DNA from: Hirudinaria manillensis | Lineage: Eukaryota > Annelida > Clitellata > Hirudinida > Hirudinidae | Direction: 5' to 3' | Assembly (NCBI GenBank): GCA_034509925.1 | Contig: CM067537.1 | Span: 2,060,001-2,124,000 of the forward strand | DNA: 64,000 nucleotides | Part shown: positions 46,610 through 58,462 of the stretch, piece after piece | Layout of the letters: every line of letters starts with the position of its first letter | How positions within the stretch are numbered: the first letter of the stretch is position 1 | Program-made: the position numbers and the translations under genes | The notes under the pieces: model-generated | The model's input: only the letters and a program-made list of their open reading frames with translations | Databases searched by the model: none | What the model was told of the DNA's origin: nothing

Positions 46610-49600
46610 ATGGCCAAGAGAAACGCCAAAGAAAAGCACGTCCCGGTCATGGGTCCGGGGAGCAAAATCAGTGCCCTTAACCCTGAACTGAAGCGATTCA
46701 TCACTTTGAAGACCTACTATTTCGATCGCAAGCCCGAACCGGGTTGCGATATTTCCATGAACACCGTGCTCATGAAGAAACTGCCGAAAGAGGTCTGGCT
46801 GAACGAGGAGCTCGCCCAAATTGCCAGGAAGCTGGAGGTTCCGAACAACTACTTCACAGAGCTGCCCAAGAAGATGGGCACCTTGACCAGACTCCAGAGA
46901 CTCGACGCGAGACACAACATGCTCAAAAACATCCCGAAGTCTCTCTGCAAACTCCAGGAGTTGTCCTACCTGGACATATCCGAAAACAGACTCAAGAAAC
47001 TTCCAAACTGCCTGAAAAAGAATCCGCTCGTCGAGTTGAGAGCCAACAACAACAAAATCAAATCCGTCCCCAACACGATAGGAGCGTCGAAAGCTTTGGA
47101 GAAGTTGGACATGTCCAACAATCTGATTAGAACCTTCAACAAAGCCTTGTACAAAAGGCCGGCCGTCATCGACTTGTCGAACAACAAGATCAAGACCATG
47201 GCACCGGCCAAAGTCAAGCCTAATCGAGTTCACGAGATCGACGTCTCCAACAACCTCATTGACAAATTTCCGAACAGCGTCGAGAGAATAAACTGCATGA
47301 CAAAATTGGACATTTCCAACAACAAGCTCACTGAACTGCCCCCGAATCTGGGCCTCACGAAATACCTGCGGTACCTGAACGTCTCGAAAAACGAGATATC
47401 CACCATGACCGAGGGTTTCTGCGAGTTGGCCTACGCCCTGTACGATTTTGACGCCTCGTACAACAATCTCACCGAGCTTCCGGAAGCGTTTTCCAAGTTC
47501 CAGAGGCTGAACAGTCTCAATCTCTCCAACAACAGCCTCGCAAAACTCCCGAACAGCTTCGGCGACTTGAAGTGGCTCGTCCATCTCGATTTGTCCTTCA
47601 ACAAGCTGACCGATGCCAATATTTTCGTAAATCTCTTGAGATGCGAGACGCTGAACATCAGCTCGAATTTGATAACGGAAATTCCGAAGAACATCGACCA
47701 AATGACTTCCCTCATTCGACTCGATGCGGCAAACAATCAGATCGATAAGATACCACGAAAACTAGGTACAGCTTTATACCTACTTTGCTTGATTTAATAT
47801 TACTGGAAATAATTAATCGACATAAAATTAAGATAAAATAATAATAATAATAAGACATAAGATTCATTAATGCTTAGATTAATTAATTAATTAATTAAAC
47901 AGAAATCCTAGACATTTTACATTATATTCGAAGGTAATTTCAAGTCATTTGGAGCCATAACACATCATAAAAATTTATAATAAATCCCAACATTTAAAAC
48001 ATTCCTTTACCACTGTTTAATTGATATAAAAAAAAACAAGAATAAAAAATAAATTCAAAATAATAAACCGTCCCCTTAAAAAACACCCCTTCAATTGATC
48101 GAATACCCAATACCCCCACAGGGCGCTGCCAGGCACTCAAAGTCCTCAACTTGTCTGGCAATCTGATCAGCCGCCTGCCTTTCAGTTTGGGTGACAAACA
48201 GTGCTTGGAAGTCCTTGACTTGTCTTTCAACAAGTTGACCAGTTTCACGAAAGACATGAAAAAGCTGAAGACGCTGACGGAGATCTCGTTAAGAGGCAAC
48301 ATGATAACAGAATTGCCAAAATCCATCGAAACCATGTTGGCCCTCAGGAAGTTGGACGTGGCTCAGAACAAGTTAACCAGGTTCGTAACTAAATCGGTTG
48401 ATGAGTTAAATCTATTCATCCATCCGTCCGTCCATCCATCCATCATCCGTAGTCATGATTAGTATGCTTATTAACAAATTAGACCGTTAAATATTCATAA
48501 TAATATTAATGACAACGTGCGTAAGTTAAATTAAATACTTTAAAAAAACAACTAAAGCTTGCTTTAAAGTGATTTAATTTAAAAATGTTAAAACATTTAA
48601 GTTAACTTAACCACAAATACGAACCCAGGGTTTACCTTCCGAGGGGCACGCTCAGACACCTTGACGTTTCTCAGAACCCTTTGTCCCTGAAGGGGTCGGG
48701 GTCGAACTTTCTCAATAACCTTTGCGAGGTCGAAATTTCAAGGTACCTCTCGATTCTCAACCTGTCCCAATTGAAGATATCCGAGCTGCCTTCCTGTCTG
48801 AGCCACGTGAAAAGTTAACGAAATTCGTTTTTTTCTTCGTCTGTTGTTTGCCTGTGTGTGTGTGTGCGCGGTTGATTTTGGTAATAATTATGTATTATTT
48901 AATATTATGACAGGCTTTAGTGGGATTTATTCTAGCGTTTATTTATTTTAAACTGATATATTTGCTTAAATCAGTCACAACGGTTCGAAATTATTTGCTC
49001 ACTGTTCCGTAACATTCATTAATTCATTTAAACTCGCGTAGATAATAACATGATTGTAATTAAAATATATAATTAGTATAATTAAAGCCCAAAATGCAAT
49101 TGACACCAATAGCTTTAAGTCACCTGGACATTTCCCACAACGAGCTGACCTCATATCCAAGCGAGATGTGCAAGCTAAAAGGCCTCCAGTACTTGGACCT
49201 ATCTTACAACAAGTTGACTTCGACCAGTGGATTTGGTTCGCTCGTCTCACTCAGATATCTCGACGTTTCTTATAACGATTTGCTCAACTTGTCCTACGAC
49301 ATGACGAAGCTAATCAATCTCTTCGATCTGAATGCCTCTCACAACGGCATCGCCTACATACCGGATTCCTTCGGTGACATGAAGAACCTCTTAAAGCTGA
49401 ACCTTTCCTACAACATACTGGAGCAGTTCATCCAAGAGAATCTGGAAAGTCTGTCCGGAGTCAAGGAGCTCGACTTGAGTCACAACAGGATGTACAACAT
49501 CCCGGAAGAACTCATGCTACTCTACAATATGAGAAAGCTCGACCTGTCACATAACTTTCTCACTCAGATGCCGCCCGACTTGTCGAAGATGAAGTACCTC

Positions 49601-49897
49601 GAAGTTCTCAATCTCAGCAACAACTACCTGACCTTCCTACCTGAATCCGTGGGTAAAATGGCCGCCCTACAGGAGTTGTACCTCGGCAACAACGCCATGG
49701 AAACGCTGCCGAACAGCCTCGCAAAGTTGGCCAAGCGCTGCAAAATCGACGGCGCCAAGGACGACCAGGACCCTGACAAGAAGCCTCCTTCGAAAAAGGC
49801 CCACGAGTTCATTTCACTGGTGCACAAGACCGACTTGGGAGTAGACGCGCACGCAGCTATCGATACGCATTCAGAAGTTAAGGTCGATTTAGGCTAG
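46610..49897 (+). CDS. Large leucine-rich-repeat protein (794 aa)
   Basis: Exons: 46610..47765, 48122..48380, 48629..48813 and 49113..49897; phases 1, 2 and 1 match. The N-terminus is basic (MAKRNAKEKHVPVMGPGSK), with no signal peptide or membrane helix, so the protein is probably intracellular. From about residue 70 to 740 it is almost entirely 22-24-residue repeats of the form LxxLxLSxNxLxxLPxxL, roughly 25-30 in all (RLDARHNMLKNIP, LDISENRLKKLP, LDLSYNKLT, LNLSNNYLTFLP). The C-terminal 55 residues are Lys/Asp/Pro-rich. The third splice was chosen by repeat spacing: donor A|GTTAAC (48813) with acceptor CAATAG (49112) gives PSCLSHVKTLSHLDIS, the exact 16-residue spacing of other repeats; the more obvious donor breaks it. 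The type resembles SHOC2/erbin-like intracellular LRR proteins, but no kinase, PDZ, GTPase or other added domain is present. Confidence 0.9.
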
Positions 49898-50223
49898 TAT
49901 GAGGATACTGATGAGTAGATATGATGGGTGCATGGATGCACTGACGGACGGATGGATGGGAGAACAGATGGATGGACGGACTGATGGATGGGTGGACAGA
50001 CTGATGGATGGATAGATGGAAGGCATCCATATCCTCAATTAGTAGAGAACAAGGACACTGGCGGATATCGCTTTTGGTGGGTTTCAATCGGAAGGATAAA
50101 TCAATGCAGTGCATGTAATATACATTGCACTTGTGTGTACAGTGTACAATCTATTTAATCTACACAACAATAACGATGACGTAATAATACATATTTGTTT
50201 TGTGAATTATGCAATTATTGCCC

Positions 50224-50249
50224 AATAAAACCATCATTATTCCAATAAA
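50224..50249 (+). other. Polyadenylation signals of the LRR gene
   Basis: Two AATAAA hexamers (50224-50229, 50244-50249) lie 327-352 bases after the LRR stop codon. They are plausible for the 3' end, though the hexamer is common here. Confidence 0.35.
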
Positions 50250-51773
50250 ATTCCGAAAATTTCAAGCCTCGCTTTACCATTACTAAGCCACTTGGCTACC
50301 TGGAGTGGTCGTAACCTGCATTTACCTGGTGTGGTTTTAACTTCAAACAGGGCAGAATGCAACTGGAAGAGTCCAAAGTTTTTTGCTGTTGAAGCATTTC
50401 AGGCAATTTTATGAAAGGCTTTTTGTGAAATAATTAATTTAATCCATTTAATAGAAAATAAGACTCCATCCTTGGACAAATGAATGTTTTCCCCACGTAT
50501 AATGATAATGATAATAACAATAATAATAATAATGATAACAATAATGATGCAAAAACAACAATAACAATAGTATGATAATAATAATAATAATAGTAACTAC
50601 AACAGTAGTAATAATAAACATGATTCAGTCACGAGCAACATCATCATTTATAATGGATAATCCACCAATAAAGACATTAAAATCACTTTTAACGACCGAA
50701 CATTTAATTATTCAAATCTATCAAAACATAATTTAACTACAGATACTCATTTAATGATAAGAGTATTAGTAATAATAACAAGTAATAATTAATTAATTAT
50801 AAGAAGGATGGTGATGATGATACTAACAACAATGCCACATCATCACCGAAAACGAAGCTCGAAATAACAGTAGCCTTGTCAACAGCAGAATTGCAAATAA
50901 ACATCACAAAAAATAATTATAAATAAATAAATAAATAACAAATTAGATATCCTTGAGTTTGTCATCAATATTAATTAACTAATTAGTCTAACACCCAAAC
51001 GATCATCATCCAGAAGTACCCAGAAGGTTCTATCGAACAACGAAGATAAATTGGAGCATCGAAATAACCTTTGATGTTGACAGACAAATCCAAATCAATC
51101 CCAGCCACAAACAAAAAGTATCTTATCTTAAACTTAAACTCAAAAAACACTCCATAATGATAGCAACAACAACAACAACGTAATCTCCACATACAAGAGT
51201 GCTATCACGAGCCGTCACGTATCAGTCGAGAGAAGATAAAGTGGCAAGTGATAAAGATACAATCGATAAAGTATGTCAAACAATCATGAGATATGATACC
51301 GGATGTTTCCGAGCCGAGAGAAGTCCCCAAATCTCCTCTGAGGACATCGGTTTCACCGGCGTCTCCAAGTCTCTTGAAGATCAGTTTCGTTTTAAGACAA
51401 GGTAGCCTTGTTAAGAACACATAAACCGTTTCATATGACAATGACAGTCTGACCTGTTTCTTCATCATCGTCTTCTTCATCATCATCATCGTCGTCGTCA
51501 TCATCATCAGGTCAGATTCGATGTCACATTGTATTCACGTCGGCACAAACGGGAATGTCAAATGAAACAACAAATTGTAAACTTAAAGTTCAGACAAAAA
51601 CTTAAGAAAATATTTCCAACAACAACAACAGTCTGAAAGAAAATACGGCGCTTGGAGGCAAAAACCCCGAACAGCAATATAATTATGTAATATATTTATA
51701 TATATAATTATTTAATATATATATGATAAATATAAAATAATTCCTAACTTAAAGGTGACTCACTGGTACCACT

Positions 51774-51805
<32 letters not shown>

Positions 51806-52680
51806 TATCTTCACAATCATCATCCTATTTGCCACAAACTGACATTCAAAACCACCAGTGTGATAATGATAATGTTAAATCTTATAAAGAGAATCTAAAT
51901 ACCATCGTTATCACCACCATTGTTTCCATCATCATCATCATCATCATCATCATCTGATAATAATTAACATTGAAGTCAGAAAATCAAGAAAAATCCATCC
52001 AGCACGGAATCGGCAACAATCCATGAATTTACAAAGCAACAAACATTTTTAAAAAAAAAAAGCAAATTAAAAGAAATATAAAATTTTAAAAAAAATGCCG
52101 ACGTTAATTACAAATTAATTAAACGCTTCTAATTGGTCGGAATAAAAAGTAAAAACAACGTCAAATGAGACTGCAATGAATTGAATTAACTTAATTTAAA
52201 ATATAAAAACGGAAAATAGAAACGGAGATTGACGGAAAAGCGGCGCCGGCGACGACGACGACGTCAGACGCGGCGGACGTCACAGAACGTCGCTCAAGCA
52301 GATCGTAAATATTATGAAAGGGTGGTAGGGAAATGATTATGATAATGATGATAATGGTGTTGATGATGATGATGATGATTCTAAATAAGATACAAAATAC
52401 CAATTCAACAAAGCAATTCACCTGCTCCCTTCATTAATTAATCAATCAATTATTCTCTAATTAATAAATTAATCAAATAAATAAATTAATTCATTCATTC
52501 ATTCTTCTCTCCATTCATAAAAAGGCCTGATGGTTCTCCGTTGACTGTTGACAATCAGGGGAAGTAATAGTCCAGGAACCTGTGCAGGCGAAAAAAAAGA
52601 ACTTCATTCATGAATTATTAATGAGCTTAATCCATGAATTATTAATGAGATTCATGAATGAATTATCAATGAATTATTAA
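50250..52680. other. Intergenic region with CpG-rich patch
   Basis: AT-rich with ATG and CAT microsatellites (51775-51805, 51930-51955, 52330-52380). Two GC-richer patches stand out. At 51290-51410, both strands are open and flanked by possible splice sites. At 52235-52300, a CpG-rich patch has two GACGTC palindromes. Neither can be assigned to a gene. Confidence 0.4.
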
Positions 52681-52689
52681 TGAGTTATC

Positions 52690-52765
52690 TATGAGAGCAG
52701 AGATTTCCATAGGTGCACTGGGGTCAGGGTCACGACCTTGGGTGACGACCTGACCTCAATCTAGA
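52690..52765 (-). pseudogene. Decayed copy of part of the galactosyltransferase last exon
   Basis: The stretch containing GTGCACTGGGGTCAGGGTCA and CACGACCTTGGGTGACGACC is a close match to 52939-53013 of the functional last exon (GCGCACTGGGGTCGGGGGTC, then CACGACCTTCGGCGACGGCC), in the same orientation about 245 bases away. On the minus strand its translation has a stop and frame shifts relative to the parent, so it is not functional. Confidence 0.7.
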
Positions 52766-52883
52766 ATATTTTAATTTAAGGTTGAACTGCTTGTTAAAAA
52801 AATATTAACATGAAACATGTTAATAATAATGATAATAATAATAACAATAATAATAATAATAATAATTTTAATATTAAATTAAA

Positions 52884-55800
52884 TCAGATAACTTCCAATG
52901 CCAAGCAACCAAGAGTAGACCATTCCACGAACCAGAGCAGAGACTCCCTCGGCGCACTGGGGTCGGGGGTCACGACCTTCGGCGACGGCCCGACCTCGAT
53001 CGAGATGTTGGTGTACAGGGCGTGTTCGGTGACCTTTACGACCCGGTACTTGTTACTCATTTCGTTCAGTCCGTCGCTCAGCCATCTCGACCTCCAGGTC
53101 AGAAAGAGTTCGTTCCTGCAGGTTAAAGGGCAAGGTCAAAGAGATTAATTGATGGGTTACTTGATAATTGATGGATTAACTTGATACTTGATTAATGACA
53201 ATTAACTGAGCCTCACCATTGACATAACAAATAATTGTGCTAACCTACTATTAGGAGGACTACTAATATCCTCATGGTCATCATCGTCATCATCATCATC
53301 ATCATCAAAATTAGTCTGAGAAAAGTTAGTAATTGATGCAATGAGAAAAGTGACAACAACTTCACCTCTTGCTGTTGTCATCATCATCATCACCATCATC
53401 ATCATCAGCATTGGTCAATCAATCATTCCCTCGGTCATTCAATCAATCAATCAATCAACCATCTAACCCAGTATTTTCTCTCCACAACTTGGCATGCCTG
53501 GCCATTTTGTATCGACCGATGTTCTGAGGAGGTCGGGTCAGCAAGAGGCCCACTTCGTTCGTTCTGCGATTATATTTTATTAGCAAATTATTATTTCATT
53601 ACTAAATTATTATTATTATTAATGATTTATTCTATGTTATTATTGTTTTATTAATAACAATATAAACTAAATGCTGTAAATGTTATTTCAAGAAATTTCA
53701 AACCGATTCAAGCAATTTGAAGACTGAAGACAAACGGTCAAAAGATACAATTCAAGACGACCGACCACGATGTTCTAAGATGATGATGATGACAATGCCG
53801 ACGATGATGGTGATGATGATGTTGATGATGATGTTGATGATGATGATGATGTTGATGATTGTGATGACGATGAAGAGGGTGATGACGTTGACTGAGGTGA
53901 TTCCATACCTGACGTTGAAGTCATCATCTTCATTGCCCCAACCCCAATAATCGTTCGAGTGACCGTTCGTTCGGAAGACGTTGTCCTTGTTGATTGAAAG
54001 TGCACCTCCGAGGTAGTTGTAGTACATGAGACTTTTTAATTTTAATGAGATCAATAAATAAATAAATAAATAAATGAATAAATAAATTATTTAATAAATA
54101 TAGCAGCAGTTTATTACAGCCACTGTAACAACAATGACAACAATACAACAGCATTCATTAAACAATAACAGCAACAACATTCCCATCGGGATAAGACAAC
54201 AAAAAACACAACATGACAAACTGATATCAATAAAACAACATCATGTTATCACCACAACAATCAAAGACTCAAACAACATTGATACAAATACGATACAAAA
54301 CTCAACTTACAAGACTTACCGGTATTAATATTAACAATGTAATACAACAGTACGCCGCCACCATAACACTCAACAACACTCGCAACAGCACAACACCGTC
54401 ACGCGATGCAAAACAAAATGCAACGAGACAAAACAAAGTACTGGTATCTCATCTCGTCTATGGCAGACAGCAGGTGATGCACCTCCTGGTCGCAGTAGTA
54501 GATGTTCCTGTCATCCTCTGGCAGGAGGTCCACGTCGTGGAAGACGAAGCAGTCAAAGTCTTCGTGCTTCAGCGACTCCACGACTCCGACGTTGAGCAGA
54601 CGCCCTCGGTTGAACTTGCTCGTCGCGTCCTGCAAAGGGCAGAGGTTCGAGCGCGAAGATGAAGACGACGACGAGTTGTTTTCGTTTTGAGATTGCAAAG
54701 AATTTTTAAATTTTTCTAATAACAATCTCGATACTTTGGTGACTGTCTACTCTTAATTAGCTGATTTACAAATGTTTAAAATTAACATTTTTTTGCCAAA
54801 AAGTCTAAAGATAACTTTTACCTCGGTGATAAATAAGTTTACTGAAATTACTAACCAAAGAATGACTAATTAAAAGGCCATGTTTGATTTTTGCACGGCC
54901 CAATCAAATGTTTACTATGTTAACATAATAATCCATAATAACCTGGTAATAACCTAGACTTTAGTTTAATAAGCCTTACGAAATAATCAAAATTAAAATT
55001 GATAACTAAAAATTAAATTAATATTAAAAGCTAAAATCAATTTGAAAAATTACATTGAATGTCAAATTTAATCAATAAAGTCACCTGTTCAACAACAAAT
55101 ATGGTATAATAAGCTTTCTGCTTCTGCAGCATGGGGTGAATTCTGTCCAGAAATTGCACGAGATGGTCATATCTGTCCCTGTAGGGCACGATTATGGCCA
55201 ATCTCTGCCAAGGGTGGCAGCCCTGGGGCTCCCAGTGACCCCCCAAAGTGACCCGAGGGTTGGAGTCAATGACTTGTTCCATAGTGGGATAGTGCTGCAT
55301 GTTCAACCTCACTGGACCTAAGAAGTTATTTAGTAGAGGTGGTGGTGGTGATGATGATGCTTAGGTGATAAAGCAATAAGAATTGGAAATATAAACTTTA
55401 TTCTAAAGTTAACTTTTACCTCAGTGATAAATAAGTTTTACTGAAATTACTAACAAATAATGACTAATTTATTCAGAACTGTTAAATGCAATGGATGAAG
55501 TGATTTAAAGAATTGATTAATCTCTATTAAATTCAATATTAGAAATAAATGAGATTCAACTAGAAGATAAAATTAAACATTCCCGATGCTTATAATCTAT
55601 CTAAAGACAGGTAAGCAAATTAATGCTATTGAACAATAACATTAAATATATTTTACTTTTAAATTAATTTATTTAAATTAATGCTATTTAATAAGAAAAT
55701 TAAATATATTTTACTATGACTTAATGGCATTCAATGGAGGCAAAGTTTTAAAAACATCAAACTGCATTTATGGCAATTTTAAGTCTAATGTGAATTCTCC

Positions 55801-56204
55801 AAACTTTGACATGAATGTTAATATTACAATATTAATAAACAGTAAAATATAAACTTATTAAAGGACAAGTAGATGAACATTTATTAGAATTGTTCTTCAA
55901 AATCATGGCTTATTCAGATAAAAAAGAACCAAACTGCATTCCTTTTTTTCAGCAAAACAAAGTCAAATTCACCTAATTCTGAGTGGTTCAAGCGGCACAA
56001 ACCCTTGCGGTTGGCTTCAAAATAATGGTGAGGATAAGTCACTCTGACCCTAGCTTTGTAGTTGAGAAGTGAAAACAAGACTAAGAAGATGTAAGTAAGT
56101 GCGAGAAAGATTAGAAAACATGATTTTAATCTGCCTGCCCCTAATCTAGCAAGTTGAGCAAGTCTCCGGAAGGGTAGTATGCTCGTTATCCAACCGCAAC
56201 CCAT
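52884..56204 (-). CDS. B4GALT: Beta-1,4-galactosyltransferase family enzyme (367 aa)
   Basis: A Golgi type II membrane enzyme that transfers a UDP-sugar (galactose or GalNAc) to GlcNAc- or Glc-type acceptors. Exons on the minus strand: 56204..55973, 55317..55085, 54629..54442, 54031..53909, 53563..53468 and 53115..52884; all phases match. Residues 1-27 are cytosolic, 28-48 the signal anchor (SCFLIFLALTYIFLVLFSLL). The catalytic domain shows LGGHWEPQGC, LAIIVPYRDRYDHL, FNRGRLLNVG, the metal-binding FHDVDLLPEDD (DVD 187-189), YNYLGGALSINKDNVFRTNG, YWGWGNEDDDF (247-256), IGRYKMARH and ALYTNISIEVG. In most family members the motif is WGWGGEDDD; here the fifth position is Asn (251). About 33 residues extend beyond the usual end. 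Sugar specificity cannot be read from this sequence. Confidence 0.93.
53410..53460. repeat. (AATC)n-type repeat in galactosyltransferase intron
   Basis: Short AATC tetranucleotide runs just downstream (minus strand) of exon 5. Neighbouring introns also carry CAT and ATG microsatellites (53278-53305, 53780-53860). Confidence 0.6.
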
Positions 56205-56209
56205 ACTCG

Positions 56210-58138
56210 CTGTCCTAGTAAACAAACATTGCCATTAAATTGCGGTCGTGCAAAAAAATTGGAAAGCGTTGGAGTTTTATTATTTATTTATTTGAGTTTT
56301 TTTGTTAACGCTTTGTTTGGTTAAATTGTATTTAGACTGAATTTAATTAACTTTAGCATTTTTTATTGGTGTTTTCTGCTATGCATTCGTTTCCATTCTA
56401 TACCTTGTCGCGAAAATGAAAATAATAATATATTTACTATAAAATAATGTAAAAGTTGTTATTATAATCATTAAATAAATTTTAACAGTTTAACTTGAGA
56501 TCTTCAAAACCTGATTTCTCAAACCAGAAAAAAAGGTTTATTTAACTAATTAGGTTAAACAGATGAAATCAACCACAAAAGTATACAGCGAACAAAATTA
56601 AAGTCATGGCTCCCTTGACAGCGCCTTTGCCTCTCTGCCTATGGTACTTCATTATTAATATAAATATTGTAAATGTTATTATTGTTATTACCACAATCAT
56701 CATTATTATTCATAGCTTTGTCTGGTGACGGCGATTATGAATTGGATTATGTTGGCCCTTGATGGCAACGGAGATAACGACGACGGCAAACAAATCAATT
56801 ACAAACGTTTTAAACTCAAGTAGCAAGGAATCGATGGACCAGTTTCACCTACTCTCCACCGCTTTAAGATGAATCAAGGAAAAAGAAAACTGGAATTCGA
56901 TTACCATTCGTTTGAAGTTCAATCTCGTAATTTCCAGCATTAATTTCCAGAATTAATTCTTTATCTTTGGGTACTCGGTCGGAAGTTCGCGAAAGCATCC
57001 CAATATGGCGGGTGGTGTTTGAACGTGAGCGTGAGAGAAATGGCCATATGTTGCTTGTTGGTTGAACTCAAGTGATGTTTTAAAATTGTTTGCTTGGCAT
57101 TTTGATTCGAAAGAATAATGAATTAGAATCACTTCTTAATGATTCTTTTATTGTACAATTTTGTTTATTTAATTTTAATTCTTATTTTATCAGTGGTTTT
57201 GAGAAATTATTTTCAGTGACATACAGAAATACAATCATTTTCAAGACATATAGAAAGACGAACATTGCATGACGAAAAGATATATTTTGTTCAAACATGG
57301 ACCAATGTTAATGGATAAATAAATCCTTACAATCAACAATCATAATTACTATTTATTGCTATCATTCAATCACAAGGTTATTATAAACTCTTCTCAATCT
57401 TCTACCGATCACATCTTAACAACCATCAACAACAACAACAACAACAACATTTTAAACAGCCCAACCAACAATCAACGATGACAATAACAACTCAGAAAAC
57501 CTACACTACAACACCACCTACGACTGCAACGACATCGCACTAAGAATATAAAGTCTACAACCTGTGATCTCAAAATCCTCTTACGACAAGGACTGCCTGA
57601 GTGTACTTTGAGAAACAGAGTCTTAAAACCTGGAGTGGCAGGTGCAACTGCCTGCCATTTTTTTTTAAATTCTTTTATAAAATTTTTCATTTTCATGCAA
57701 TTACTCAAATAGGTTTATATAAATTCATTCCCTCACTACATCAACTAAAAGCTACATTGGGGAATTTAGGGATAAACGTACATTGTTTGGTTAACAATAA
57801 AATTGGTATAATATTATAATAATTATTATATATGTCTAATTTATTATATATGTGATATGTTATAATATGTCTAATTATTTACTTATGAATAATTAAACAG
57901 AATATTGTGAGCAATAATGATCCCTTAATTTGAATTGTTCAAGATGGCAATATAAATCTAATATTTGGATGTCTTAGAATTTTTTTATATTTTTGTGATG
58001 AACTTAATTTTAGAAGTTAGAAATATTATGATAACGATAATTATTATTATTAAGCATTTTTAATAATATATAGCATAAATGGTATGCTATTGGTATGATG
58101 GTATGATAAAATACATGATATATGATGCAAATAATGTA

Positions 58139-58188
<50 letters not shown>

Positions 58189-58431
58189 CAATAACAACTA
58201 CAATAATAATAGTAATAATAATGATAATAATAAATTTACGTTTTTACAAATACGACAAATAAGCTTGGAAAGCAGCGACAACAACAACAATAACAATTGT
58301 GCCTCCAAAGTTGCATTAACGTCTGCCTTTTGTTAGCCGATGGCGGGAAAACAATCGGCCATCTCCCAGCATCCGATGGTCCGACGTGGAACTCTCTGAC
58401 ATCGATTTCCAGGTTCATGTTTGCAGAATGT

Positions 58432-58462
<31 letters not shown>

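Noticed and set aside
46550-47701. 383-residue minus-strand frame
   Set aside because: Shadow of the LRR gene on the opposite strand; only the plus strand shows the regular repeat pattern.
56606-56822. Possible two-exon small gene (MAPLTAPLPLCL...)
   Set aside because: The available donor and acceptor phases lead to immediate stops; neighbouring open frames do not join.
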